DNA from: Lacinutrix venerupis
GTDB lineage: Bacteria > Bacteroidota > Bacteroidia > Flavobacteriales > Flavobacteriaceae
DNA: 64,000 nt
Reading direction: 5' to 3'
NCBI RefSeq assembly: GCF_003663945.1
Contig: NZ_RCCH01000005.1
Location: 265,665 to 329,664 of the forward strand
Position numbers and translations under genes: made by a program. The notes under the pieces were generated by a model, which was not told the DNA's origin, ran no database searches, and saw only the letters and a program-made list of their open reading frames with translations. Of this stretch, positions 27,518 to 36,174 are shown one piece after another. Numbering within the stretch: the first letter of the stretch is position 1; every line of letters starts with the position of its first letter.

Positions 27518-28594
27518 TTATTGATTTTCCTCTATGTTTTCTATAATACCCAGCTTTTTGGCTCTTGCCTCCCAGTTTTTTCTGGCTTGATGTTGTAAGT
27601 CGCTAACATTATCGCTTTCGTCCATTATTTCTAAACCAAGAAGCGTTTCTATAACATCTTCCATAGTTACCAAACCACTAACAGTTCCATACTCATCTAC
27701 TACTGAGGCAAGGTGATTTCTACCTTCTACAAGTTTTTCGAATAAGGTTGGAATAGGTGTTTCACGATCTACATGTACAATGTTTCTTTTTAATTCGGAA
27801 AGTTTTTTAGAACCATTACCTAAAGCCATTTCTTTAAATATTTCATCTTTTAAAACAAGACCTTTTATATTGTCTTCGGTATCTTGAAAAACAGGAATAC
27901 GAGAAAAACGCACATTCATATTTTTATTAAAAAAATCTTCAACTGTTGTAGTTTCGTTTTCTATTTTCATAACAGTTCTTGGTGTCATGATATCTTTAAC
28001 AAGTACTTCTTTAAATGTTAAAAGGTTTTTAATTATTTTACTTTCATTATCAACAAAAACGCCTTCTTCATGTGCCATATCTGCCATAACTAAAAAGCCT
28101 TCTCTACTTAAAACACTACCATGACCTTTACCTCCAATTAGTTTTGTTGTAAGTTGCATTAGCCATAACAAACCTGTCCATTTTAAAGGGAAAATTAAAA
28201 TATTAAGTGCTTTGGTTGTAAAATTAGCTAAGCTTTTCCAATAGGTTGCACCAATGGTTTTTGGGATAATTTCTGAAGCTACTAAAATTAAAATTGTCAT
28301 TACTGCCGAAACAATAAACACGCCGTAACCATCACCATTTCCATATAAACCTTCTGCTTCTTTACCTACTAAAATTGCACCAACAGTGTGCGCAATTGTA
28401 TTTAAGGTAAGTATAGCTATTAAAGGTCTGTCTACATCTTTTTTTAAAGCTTCTAATGCTAAAGCATAGCTTTTGCCTTCCTGTTTTTTAACGTTTATAA
28501 ATGTTGGTGTTACACTTAGAAGTACAGCTTCTAAAATAGAACATAAAAAAGAGAAAAATATGGAGATAACTCCGTAAAATATTAATAATCCCAT
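27518..28594 (-). CDS. CNNM/HlyC-type membrane protein with CBS domains
   Basis: 358 residues. The N-terminal DUF21/CNNM transmembrane domain (about 1-175, four helices) is followed by two CBS domains (about 195-320: DIMTPRTVMKIENETT and ASVVDEYGTVSGLVTMEDVIE). The common C-terminal CorC/HlyC domain is missing, since the protein ends about 40 residues after CBS2. The family is linked to magnesium or other cation handling. It lies 30 nt downstream of hemB and is probably cotranscribed with it. Confidence 0.88.
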   Translation of the reverse strand: MGLLIFYGVISIFFSFLCSILEAVLLSVTPTFINVKKQEGKSYALALEALKKDVDRPLIAILTLNTIAHTVGAILVGKEAEGLYGNGDGYGVFIVSAVMTILILVASEIIPKTIGATYWKSLANFTTKALNILIFPLKWTGLLWLMQLTTKLIGGKGHGSVLSREGFLVMADMAHEEGVFVDNESKIIKNLLTFKEVLVKDIMTPRTVMKIENETTTVEDFFNKNMNVRFSRIPVFQDTEDNIKGLVLKDEIFKEMALGNGSKKLSELKRNIVHVDRETPIPTLFEKLVEGRNHLASVVDEYGTVSGLVTMEDVIETLLGLEIMDESDNVSDLQHQARKNWEARAKKLGIIENIEENQ

Positions 28595-28623
28595 GGACTT
28601 TTTAAATTAATGTTGTTGCTAAT

Positions 28624-29613
28624 TTACGATATTAATTTTACAACATCCTTAGCAAAATAACTAGCAATTATATCTGCGCCGGCGCGTTTAATAGCGGTAA
28701 CCTGTTCCATCATTACAGCGTCGTGGTTAAGCCAACCTTTTTCGGCAGCTGCTTTTAGCATAGCATATTCTCCAGAAACTTGATATACTGCAACAGGAAC
28801 ATCGACTTCGTTTTTAATTTCTCGAACAATATCTAAATAGCATAAACCTGGTTTAACCATGACGATGTCTGCGCCTTCATCTATATCCATTTCGGTTTCA
28901 CGAATGGCTTCAAAACGGTTAGCATAATCCATCTGATACGTTTTTTTGTCTTTTGGTATTTCTTGTGCATCTACAGGAGCAGAATCTAACGCATCACGAA
29001 ATGGGCCATAAAAAGCTGATGCATATTTTGCCGAATAACTCATGATGCCGGTATCTATAAATCCTTCGTCTTCTAAGGTTTCTCTAATTGCAAGAATTCG
29101 CCCATCCATCATATCGCTTGGAGCAACAAAATCTGCTCCAGCTTGAGCATGAGATAAGCTCATTTCGGCTAAAACTTCAACGGTATCATCATTTACAATT
29201 TTACCATTTTCAATAATACCATCATGCCCAAAAGATGAATATGGGTCAAGTGCAACATCCGTCATCACCAACATATCTGGACATACGTTTTTAACTGTTT
29301 TAATAGCACGTTGCATTAATCCATCTGGATTTAAAGCTTCGGTTCCTTTATTATCTTTTAAATTATCAGGAACTTTTACAAACAATAAAACCGATTTTAA
29401 ACCTAGTTTCCAAAGTTCTTTTACTTCAGCTTCTAATAAATCTAAACTATAGCGATAATAATTTGGCATAGAGGCAATTTCTTCTTTTATGCCTTTACCT
29501 TCAACCACAAAAAGTGGTACTAAAAAATCGTTTGGTGAAATAATAGTTTCTCTGACTAAACTTCTAATAGCTTTATTTGTTCTTAAGCGTCTGTTTCTTC
29601 TAATTGGATACAT
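28624..29613 (-). CDS. hemB: Porphobilinogen synthase (delta-aminolevulinate dehydratase)
   Basis: A 329-residue enzyme that condenses two 5-aminolevulinates to porphobilinogen, the second committed heme step. Seen are the N-terminal arm RRLRTNKAIRSLVRET, the DVALDPYSSFGHDG metal-site region, the first lysine region in YGPFRDALDSAP, and the Schiff-base Lys in DIVMVKPGLCYLD. I start at the ATG at 29613 (MYPIRRNRRLR), the usual start; 29640 would add 9 unlike residues and overlap the promoter box. It heads the operon hemB-CNNM-ogt-DUF4442. Confidence 0.96.
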   Translation of the reverse strand: MYPIRRNRRLRTNKAIRSLVRETIISPNDFLVPLFVVEGKGIKEEIASMPNYYRYSLDLLEAEVKELWKLGLKSVLLFVKVPDNLKDNKGTEALNPDGLMQRAIKTVKNVCPDMLVMTDVALDPYSSFGHDGIIENGKIVNDDTVEVLAEMSLSHAQAGADFVAPSDMMDGRILAIRETLEDEGFIDTGIMSYSAKYASAFYGPFRDALDSAPVDAQEIPKDKKTYQMDYANRFEAIRETEMDIDEGADIVMVKPGLCYLDIVREIKNEVDVPVAVYQVSGEYAMLKAAAEKGWLNHDAVMMEQVTAIKRAGADIIASYFAKDVVKLIS

Positions 29614-29637
29614 AGTTTTTATTACTTTTATCGAATA

Positions 29638-29645
29638 CAAAGTTA
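29638..29645 (-). promoter_or_regulatory. Candidate hemB promoter -7 element
   Basis: TAACTTTG on the minus strand fits TAnnTTTG exactly, 25 nt before the hemB ATG. The -33 region has no clear TTG. Confidence 0.45.
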
Positions 29646-29668
29646 AACATTAAAACCCATTTTTAGAA

Positions 29669-32299
29669 TTGATTGAATCCTTAGATGCTTTAAAATTTAT
29701 TTTTCCTTGGAGAAGCTACCAGGCAAAACTGCTAAAGCATTTTGAAAGCCATATGGCAGACAATCATTTTCATGTAATTGCTCCTCCAGGCTCTGGAAAA
29801 ACTATTTTAGGAATTGAGATTTTTAAACGTTTAGGAAAGAAAACACTAGTATTGGCACCAACATTAACCATTAGAAATCAATGGAAAGATAGGTTGCAAA
29901 CTTTTTTTTCTGAAAACAAAAAATTTAATAGTTTTTCTTTTGATATTAAAGCACCAAGTGACGTTACATTTTCTACCTACCAATCGCTACATGCTTTTTA
30001 TAAAACATTTGAAGATAAAAAAGATTACTACCAATTTTTTAAAACCTATGAAATTGAAACGCTTGTTTTAGACGAAGCACACCATTTAAAAAATGCTTGG
30101 TGGACGTGCTTAATGGATTTAAAAAATAATAGTGATTTCTATATGGTATCGTTAACAGCAACACCGCCTTACGATAGTAGTAGAGCAGAAGTTTCTAAAT
30201 ATTTTACACTTTGTGGCGAGGTAGATGATGAAATTGCTGTGCCGGATTTGGTTAAAGAAGGCGATTTATGCGCGCACCAAGATTATGTTTATTTTTCTAA
30301 ACCAGAAGCTGTTGAAATAAATTTTATAGTTGAATTTAGACAAAAAATAGCCGATTTTAAAGATCAGCTTTTAAAAGATGACAATTTTATAAACTTTCTA
30401 CAAAATCACCGATATTATAAAAACCCTAATTGGCATTTAGATGAGTTGTACGCAAATACCGAGTACTTATCATCTATATTTATAACATTAAATGCTTATG
30501 GTTTAACTATTAATGAAAAGAAATTGGAGATTCTTGGTTTCGAAAAAAATGAAGAGATTAAATTTCCAAATCTTGAATTAGACTGGTTAGAAATTTTGTT
30601 TCAGAATATATTAGTTGAAGACAGAGAGCAATTATTCGAACATGAAACATATTTAAAAAAGCTAGAAAAGCAACTTAGGCTTTTACATGTTTTCGATAAA
30701 AAAAAGGTAGACTTTGTAGGTAAAGATTTAATTTATAAGTCACTAGCCAATAGTCCAAGAAAACTAAAAAGTATTGTAAGTATTATAAATTCTGAAAGCA
30801 CTTATTTAAAAGAAAATTTAAGCTGTGTTATTCTTACAGATTACATTAGAAAAGAATTTTTAACAACTAAAGATATCACTACTATAAATAAAATAGGAGT
30901 GATATCTATTTTCCAATATGTGCGTTGTTATTGTGAAAATAATAAATCGTTAGCAGTGCTTTCTGGAAGCATTGTTATAATTCATGAATCTGTTTTAGAA
31001 TGTTTATTTGAAATAGAAAGAAGAGAAGATTTTTTAATAAAACCTTTAGAGGTCGATAATTCTTTTGTGCAAATTACACCAAATACAAGTGCTAAAAAAT
31101 CGATAGTTAGTAGTATTACCAAATTATTTGAAAATGGTAAAATTAAAGTACTCGTAGGAACAAAATCTTTATTGGGTGAAGGTTGGGATGCGCCTTCTAT
31201 AAACAGTTTAATTTTGGCATCTTTTGTTGGCTCGTTTGTATCGTCTAATCAAATGCGAGGTAGAGCAATTAGAACAAATGCTAATATGCCAAATAAAACA
31301 GGAAATATATGGCATTTGGCAAGCATAGATCCCACACAAACGGATGGAGGAAGAGAGGTTGAAATATTAAAACGCCGTTTTGAAGTCTTTGTTGGTGTTA
31401 CAGAAAACGATATTCCGTTTATTTCTAATGGCTTTGAACGTTTATATTTTCCAGACAATATTCTACCAGAACAGATTGATGGATTAAATAAGCATACTCT
31501 AAATCAAGCAAAGCAAAGAAATAATGTTATTGCTAAATGGGAAAACAGTATTGGAAGCGGCACAAAATTAACGAGACAATTAAAATTATTTCATTTTGGT
31601 AAAATGCCTTTTAAAAAGCAAAAACAGATATATTATTTTGATGCATTACGCTTTTTTATAGCAGAAATTATTATTGCATTTATGTTGTTTTATGTAGAAT
31701 TTGTGGTTTATAGTTTTAAACTTATTTTACAAAAAGGTGCTCTTTATTTTATTTATTCTCTACTAGTAGCTCTTTTTTTAACCTTTGGCTATAAGTTATA
31801 CAAAGCATTTAAGTTGTATTTACGTTATGGTTTTCTATATAAAAAAATTAAAAAAATGGGACAGACGGTTTTAGATACTTTAAACGATTTAAAACTTCTT
31901 AACACTAACATTAATAATGTTTATGTAACCTCTCAGATTTATGGCAGAGGCGATGTTGTTTGTAATTTAGTAGGAGCAAACGCTTTAGAAAATTCTATTT
32001 TTAATAAAGCACTTACTCAGCTATTAGAACCTATAAATTCTCCACGCTATTTAATTGTGAAAACAAATTTATTTAGAAAAAAATTAGATGTAGAAAGTTT
32101 TTATTCTGTTCCAGATGTTTTTGGAGATAAAAAAGAAAATGCATTATTATTTCAAAAAAACTGGAGAAAATATCTAGGTCGAAATAAGCTAATTTACACG
32201 AGACGATTTGATGGTAGAAAACTCTTATTAAAAGCAAGATTGTATAATGTTTATAATGCTTTTACTAAGAAAACTAAAGAGGTTTTAGTTTGGAAGTAG
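29669..32299 (+). CDS. SF2 DEAD/DEAH-box helicase with two membrane spans
   Basis: 876 residues. RecA-like lobe 1: a Q-motif-like FPWRSYQ, Walker A APPGSGKT (about 39-46), Walker B LDEAHH (about 133-138) and motif III SLTATP. Lobe 2: VGTKSLLGEGWDAPSINSLI and QMRGRAIRT (motifs V and VI, about 495-530). After a linker come two strongly hydrophobic spans (about 660-682 and 686-708), then a C-terminal domain of about 150 residues with a segment LLEPINSPRYLIVKTN. The start is TTG; an in-frame TAA at 29651 excludes an earlier one. A membrane-linked helicase is unusual, and the nucleic acid target is unknown. It sits divergently beside hemB and convergent to YchJ. Confidence 0.85.
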   Translation: MIESLDALKFIFPWRSYQAKLLKHFESHMADNHFHVIAPPGSGKTILGIEIFKRLGKKTLVLAPTLTIRNQWKDRLQTFFSENKKFNSFSFDIKAPSDVTFSTYQSLHAFYKTFEDKKDYYQFFKTYEIETLVLDEAHHLKNAWWTCLMDLKNNSDFYMVSLTATPPYDSSRAEVSKYFTLCGEVDDEIAVPDLVKEGDLCAHQDYVYFSKPEAVEINFIVEFRQKIADFKDQLLKDDNFINFLQNHRYYKNPNWHLDELYANTEYLSSIFITLNAYGLTINEKKLEILGFEKNEEIKFPNLELDWLEILFQNILVEDREQLFEHETYLKKLEKQLRLLHVFDKKKVDFVGKDLIYKSLANSPRKLKSIVSIINSESTYLKENLSCVILTDYIRKEFLTTKDITTINKIGVISIFQYVRCYCENNKSLAVLSGSIVIIHESVLECLFEIERREDFLIKPLEVDNSFVQITPNTSAKKSIVSSITKLFENGKIKVLVGTKSLLGEGWDAPSINSLILASFVGSFVSSNQMRGRAIRTNANMPNKTGNIWHLASIDPTQTDGGREVEILKRRFEVFVGVTENDIPFISNGFERLYFPDNILPEQIDGLNKHTLNQAKQRNNVIAKWENSIGSGTKLTRQLKLFHFGKMPFKKQKQIYYFDALRFFIAEIIIAFMLFYVEFVVYSFKLILQKGALYFIYSLLVALFLTFGYKLYKAFKLYLRYGFLYKKIKKMGQTVLDTLNDLKLLNTNINNVYVTSQIYGRGDVVCNLVGANALENSIFNKALTQLLEPINSPRYLIVKTNLFRKKLDVESFYSVPDVFGDKKENALLFQKNWRKYLGRNKLIYTRRFDGRKLLLKARLYNVYNAFTKKTKEVLVWK

Positions 32300-32301
32300 C
32301 T

Positions 32302-32685
32302 TTAAGCAAAACCTAAGTAATACCATTGCTTATCTTCTTTTACAAAAGCAGATTTTTCATGTATAACATCTACTTTTCCATTTTCGTAAAAATAAGCATT
32401 AAAGGTAACGGTACCTTTGTTGTGGCTTTTTAAACCTGTTGTTGTATCTAGAATTTCTAATTTAATCCATTGCACAGATTTTGCCCATTTTACAATGGCT
32501 TGCTTTTCTTTTATAGGTCTTGTAGATTTATGGTGCGTTTGCATTAAATAATCGCCATTTGCTAATACAAAAGCACTGTAACGAGACCGCATTAATTGTT
32601 CGGCAGTTTCGGTTTTTCCATTATTTAAATGAAATACTTCGCAGCAAGCTTTATAGCTTTTATTATTTCCGCAGTAGCAATTCAT
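32302..32685 (-). CDS. YchJ-family SEC-C motif protein
   Basis: A 127-residue protein of the YchJ/UPF0225 family. A SEC-C zinc motif at the N-terminus (CYCGNNKSYKACC, residues 3-15) is followed by the conserved TAEQLMRSRYSAFVL block, and the C-terminus is a NTF2-like sheet. Binding of one zinc by the four cysteines is known for SEC-C motifs; the cellular role is unknown. It is the last gene of the hem series, one base after hemF. Confidence 0.9.
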   Translation of the reverse strand: MNCYCGNNKSYKACCEVFHLNNGKTETAEQLMRSRYSAFVLANGDYLMQTHHKSTRPIKEKQAIVKWAKSVQWIKLEILDTTTGLKSHNKGTVTFNAYFYENGKVDVIHEKSAFVKEDKQWYYLGFA

Positions 32686-32686
32686 A

Positions 32687-33589
32687 TTACACCCAATCTA
32701 CAGGATTTTTTAATACTTTAATTAGTTTTTCTTCTTCGCTACCAGGTTCTGGATTATGGTCGTAAACCCATTGAACGTGCGGAGGCAAACTCATTAAAAT
32801 ACTTTCTATTCTACCATTTGTTTTTAAACCGAAAAGCGTGCCTTTGTCGTGTACCAAATTAAATTCTACATAGCGACCACGACGAATTTCTTGCCAGTCG
32901 CGTTGTGATTTGGTGAATGGTAAATCTTTTCTTTTTTCCATTATAGGAAGATATGCCGAAATGAAACTGTTACCAACTTCTGTTACAAAATCGTACCAGT
33001 TTTGCATGTTCATATCATTTGAAGCTTTACAATAATCGAAAAATAAACCACCAACACCGCGACCTTCGTTTCTATGAGTATTATAAAAATACTCGTCGCA
33101 ACGTGCTTTGTATTTAGGGTAGAATTCTGGATTGTGTTTGTCGCACGCTGTTTTACAGGTTTGGTGAAAGTGTTTCGCATCTTCTTCAAACAGATAGTAA
33201 GGTGTTAAATCTTGACCGCCACCAAACCATTGGTCTACAATATTACCGTCTTGATCATACATTTCGAAATAACGCCAATTTGCATGAACGGTTGGAACCA
33301 TTGGATTTTTTGGGTGTATAACTAAACTTAATCCGCAGGCAAAAAAATTGGCATCTTCTACACCAAAATATTTTTGCATAGAGTCTGGCAATTTACCATG
33401 TACACCAGAGATATTTACACCACCTTTTTCTATAACATTACCGTTTTCAATTACTCTGGTTCTTCCGCCACCACCTTCAGGACGTTTCCAAATATCTTCT
33501 TGAAATTTGGCTTTACCGTCTATGGTTTCAAAAGCGGCAGTAATAGTGTCTTGTAATTCGTGTATGTAGTTAAAGAATTTATCTTTCAT
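32687..33589 (-). CDS. hemF: Oxygen-dependent coproporphyrinogen III oxidase
   Basis: A 300-residue enzyme that converts coproporphyrinogen III to protoporphyrinogen IX with O2. The family signature is clear: EKGGVNISGVHG, FFACGLSLVIHPKNP, WFGGGQDLTPYYLFEEDAKHFH (metal and substrate His) and RRGRYVEFNLVHDKGT. Use of the oxygen-dependent enzyme points to an aerobic lifestyle; no HemN was seen here. It is one base from YchJ, and 2 nt separate it from the acetyltransferase before it. Confidence 0.97.
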   Translation of the reverse strand: MKDKFFNYIHELQDTITAAFETIDGKAKFQEDIWKRPEGGGGRTRVIENGNVIEKGGVNISGVHGKLPDSMQKYFGVEDANFFACGLSLVIHPKNPMVPTVHANWRYFEMYDQDGNIVDQWFGGGQDLTPYYLFEEDAKHFHQTCKTACDKHNPEFYPKYKARCDEYFYNTHRNEGRGVGGLFFDYCKASNDMNMQNWYDFVTEVGNSFISAYLPIMEKRKDLPFTKSQRDWQEIRRGRYVEFNLVHDKGTLFGLKTNGRIESILMSLPPHVQWVYDHNPEPGSEEEKLIKVLKNPVDWV

Positions 33590-33591
33590 AT

Positions 33592-34128
33592 CTATATTTT
33601 ATATAATTCAAATAACTCCATGTCTAAAGGTTTTTCACCTATAGGAGTGTATTCTTTTGGTAATGTTTTTTGCCAAATAAATCCGTTGTTTAAAGCTACT
33701 TTAATACTAGATTTATTGTCTTTATAAGCTATTATTTGAAGTGTTTCAAGGCCTAAATGGTTGAATGCATGGTTTGATAAATAACCTATGGCTTTAGAGG
33801 TTAAACCTTGTCCTTCAAAATTATAATCTATACAGTAAGCAAATTCGCCTTGTTTTTTTATCCAATTCAACTCTTTAATGTAAATAATTGCTGCGAGCTT
33901 TCTGGTTTCGGTATGTTTTAGCGTAAATAAAAATTCCTCTTTTTTATTAAACTGTTTTACTTTGGTTTCTACAAATAATTGCGATAATGTAGGATTTAAG
34001 TTTTGCTCTAAAGTTTTTGGGAAATAACGTTTAAAACGATCTTGATTTGTAACCATAAAATCACAAATTTTCCAAGCATCACCTTCGTGAATTGGGTTTA
34101 TTTCGAAACCATTAAATGCTTGAATCAT
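33592..34128 (-). CDS. GNAT-family N-acetyltransferase (RimJ/RimL-like)
   Basis: A 178-residue GCN5-related acetyltransferase. The acetyl-CoA pyrophosphate loop is in YNFEGQGLTSKAI (Q/RxxGxG-like), followed by FNHLGLETLQIIAYKDNKSSIKVALNNGF, the N-terminal acetyltransferase pattern. The substrate is unknown; RimJ/RimL-like N-terminal protein acetylation is only a guess. It starts one base after the EI24 gene stop in the hem operon. Confidence 0.85.
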   Translation of the reverse strand: MIQAFNGFEINPIHEGDAWKICDFMVTNQDRFKRYFPKTLEQNLNPTLSQLFVETKVKQFNKKEEFLFTLKHTETRKLAAIIYIKELNWIKKQGEFAYCIDYNFEGQGLTSKAIGYLSNHAFNHLGLETLQIIAYKDNKSSIKVALNNGFIWQKTLPKEYTPIGEKPLDMELFELYKI

Positions 34129-34129
34129 A

Positions 34130-34894
34130 TTATGCGTTATCTGCTTTTATAAGTTCGTTTTCATTTCGAATACGTTCTACTGTTTGCGTAGTTGCTGCAG
34201 TAACCGAAAGTGGTAAAACTATTATAATTCCAATAAAAGGGATTAATAGAAACAACATAAATACTATGCCGTTTCCTATGGCAAAGCCTCTGTTTTTTCT
34301 TACAAATGCAATACTTTCGTTGTATTTAAAATGACGCTCTAGTGTGTAATCTATATTCCCAAAACCGGCATAAAAAGCTTGTACTAAGAATATTAAAATG
34401 GTAGAAACAAAGCCAATTACAGGAATAAAACTTATTAAAATTAAAGGAATTGTAAATAGGATTTCTTTAAATAGATTACGAACGTTAATACGAATGCCTC
34501 TCCATAATTGTTCTTTAAACGATGTTATTCTATGTTCATGCTTGTGTTTGCCCGTAAGATGCGTTTCAATTTTTTCTGAAACCGGGCTCATAAATGGCGC
34601 AGAAAGCGCCATTACAATATGTTTATAAAGTATAAAGCCTAAAATAATTATTATTGCAGCTCCAAGAAAGCTTGAAATAGAAGTAAAGGTTTCTATGCCT
34701 TTTTCCCAAGGCCATATTTTGGCTATAAATCTCCCAATATTGTCAGACAAACTATATGCTGTAAGACCTATAATTGTTGCTGTAATAACACTTATAATAA
34801 TGGGAACTAAAAAAAACTTCCAAAGTTTTAATTTTGAAATTAACGAGAAAGCTCCAGTGTATGCTTTAATACCCTTAATTATATTTTTAATCAT
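34130..34894 (-). CDS. EI24/CysZ-like membrane protein
   Basis: A 254-residue inner-membrane protein with four or more helices (about 26-50, 68-90, 140-170, 204-230). It fits the EI24 family, which includes the sulfate-linked CysZ: an N-terminal GIKAYTGAFSLISKLKLWKFFLVP and a central EKIETHLTGK amphipathic segment. No sulfur genes are near; it lies between hemE and the acetyltransferase in the heme operon. Its function here is not known. Confidence 0.75.
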   Translation of the reverse strand: MIKNIIKGIKAYTGAFSLISKLKLWKFFLVPIIISVITATIIGLTAYSLSDNIGRFIAKIWPWEKGIETFTSISSFLGAAIIIILGFILYKHIVMALSAPFMSPVSEKIETHLTGKHKHEHRITSFKEQLWRGIRINVRNLFKEILFTIPLILISFIPVIGFVSTILIFLVQAFYAGFGNIDYTLERHFKYNESIAFVRKNRGFAIGNGIVFMLFLLIPFIGIIIVLPLSVTAATTQTVERIRNENELIKADNA

Positions 34895-34978
34895 TTTTGG
34901 TTTTAAGTTGAATAACTTAGTAGACGAAAATTTGACTTACCTGTTACAAATTGAACAACCAAAATAAGCATTTATATG

Positions 34979-36004
34979 TTATGCTTTATACTCTTTTACA
35001 GCATCAATAAACGCTTTAGCATTTTCTAATGGAATGTTTGGTAAAATACCATGACCAAGGTTTACTATGTATTTATCTTTACCAAATTCATTAATCATCT
35101 GGTGTACTTGTTTTTTTATTTCTGCTGGAGGTGAAAATAAACGTGTAGGATCAAAATTACCTTGTAATGTAATGTTTCCTCCGGTTAAATAACGTGCGTT
35201 ACGTGCAGAACACGTCCAGTCTACACCTAAAGCCGATGCTCCAGATTTTGCCATTTCACCAAGTGCGAACCAACAACCTTTACCAAAAGCAATTACTGGT
35301 GTTTCGTCTTTTAAGGCATCGATAATTTGTTGTATATATTTCCAAGAGAATTCTTGATAATCTACTGGCGATAACATGCCTCCCCAAGAATCGAATACTT
35401 GTACAGCGTTAACTCCTGCTTTTACTTTTTCTTTTAAGTAAGCAATGGTTGTGTCTGTTATTTTTTGAAGTAATTGGTGTGCTGCTACAGGATTTGTAAA
35501 ACAAAACTCTTTTGCTTTATCAAAGTTTTTGCTGCCTTGGCCTTGTACGCAATAACATAAAATTGTCCATGGTGAACCTGCAAAACCAATTAACGGAATC
35601 TCGTTGTTTAGTTTTTCTTTAGTCATTTTAATAGCATCGTAAACGTAGCTTAAGCTTTCTTTTACGTCTGGTACAATTACATTGTCAACATCTTTTTGAG
35701 TACGAACAGGATTTGGTAAATAAGGTCCAAAATTAGGTTTCATTTGTACTTCAATATTCATTGCTTGTGGTATTACTAAAATATCACAAAATAATATTGC
35801 AGCATCCATACCATATCTGCGTATTGGTTGTACGGTGATTTCGCTTGCTAATTCTGGTGTCTGGCAACGTGTAAAGAAATCGTATTTAGCTTTAATTTCC
35901 ATAAATTCTGGAAGATAACGTCCTGCTTGACGCATCATCCAAACTGGTGGACGTTCTACTGTTTCTCCTTTTAATGCTCTTAAAAATAAATCGTTTTTAA
36001 TCAT
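34979..36004 (-). CDS. hemE: Uroporphyrinogen decarboxylase
   Basis: A 341-residue enzyme that removes four carboxyls from uroporphyrinogen III to give coproporphyrinogen III. Diagnostic motifs: [16 protein letters not shown] (residues 20-35), [28 protein letters not shown] and [14 protein letters not shown] at the end. The length is normal. It lies 75 nt downstream of a tRNA-Ser and before the EI24 gene, in the series hemA-hemCD-tRNA-hemE. Confidence 0.97.
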   Translation of the reverse strand: MIKNDLFLRALKGETVERPPVWMMRQAGRYLPEFMEIKAKYDFFTRCQTPELASEITVQPIRRYGMDAAILFCDILVIPQAMNIEVQMKPNFGPYLPNPVRTQKDVDNVIVPDVKESLSYVYDAIKMTKEKLNNEIPLIGFAGSPWTILCYCVQGQGSKNFDKAKEFCFTNPVAAHQLLQKITDTTIAYLKEKVKAGVNAVQVFDSWGGMLSPVDYQEFSWKYIQQIIDALKDETPVIAFGKGCWFALGEMAKSGASALGVDWTCSARNARYLTGGNITLQGNFDPTRLFSPPAEIKKQVHQMINEFGKDKYIVNLGHGILPNIPLENAKAFIDAVKEYKA

Positions 36005-36079
36005 ACTTCTGTCATTCCTGAGAATTCAGGAATATTTTTAATGGTATTATTTCTTTTAAACCTAATTTAGGTTTTTTTG

Positions 36080-36166
36080 CAGAGAGTAAGGGATTCGAAC
36101 CCTTGGTACCTTTGCAAGTACACTACCTTTCCAAGGTAGCACAATCGGCCACTCTGTCAACTCTCT
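36080..36166 (-). tRNA. tRNA-Ser (anticodon GGA)
   Basis: An 87-nt cloverleaf on the minus strand. The acceptor stem is AGAGAGT / ACTCTCT (7 bp). The anticodon stem CTACC / GGTAG holds loop TTGGAAA, giving anticodon GGA. A long variable arm, typical of serine tRNA, is followed by T-arm AAGGG TTCGAAT CCCTT. The discriminator is G, and CCA is not encoded. It begins 8 nt after the hemC-hemD stop, so it probably lies within the heme transcript. Confidence 0.95.
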
Positions 36167-36174
36167 ATTAAATT

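Noticed and set aside
24566..28594. Idea of a DNA repair island (exonuclease, Ogt)
   Set aside because: Intervening genes (serine hydrolase, DUF4442, CNNM) have no repair link; common strand and short spacing are ordinary.
29669..32299. Reading the helicase as part of a restriction or defence system
   Set aside because: No methylase, nuclease or specificity gene lies nearby, and the neighbours are heme and housekeeping genes.
36018..36074. Hairpins between tRNA and hemE as a terminator
   Set aside because: On the minus strand the stems (CCTGA/TCAGG and AAACCTA/TAGGTTT) are short and lack a T tail, so termination is unlikely.
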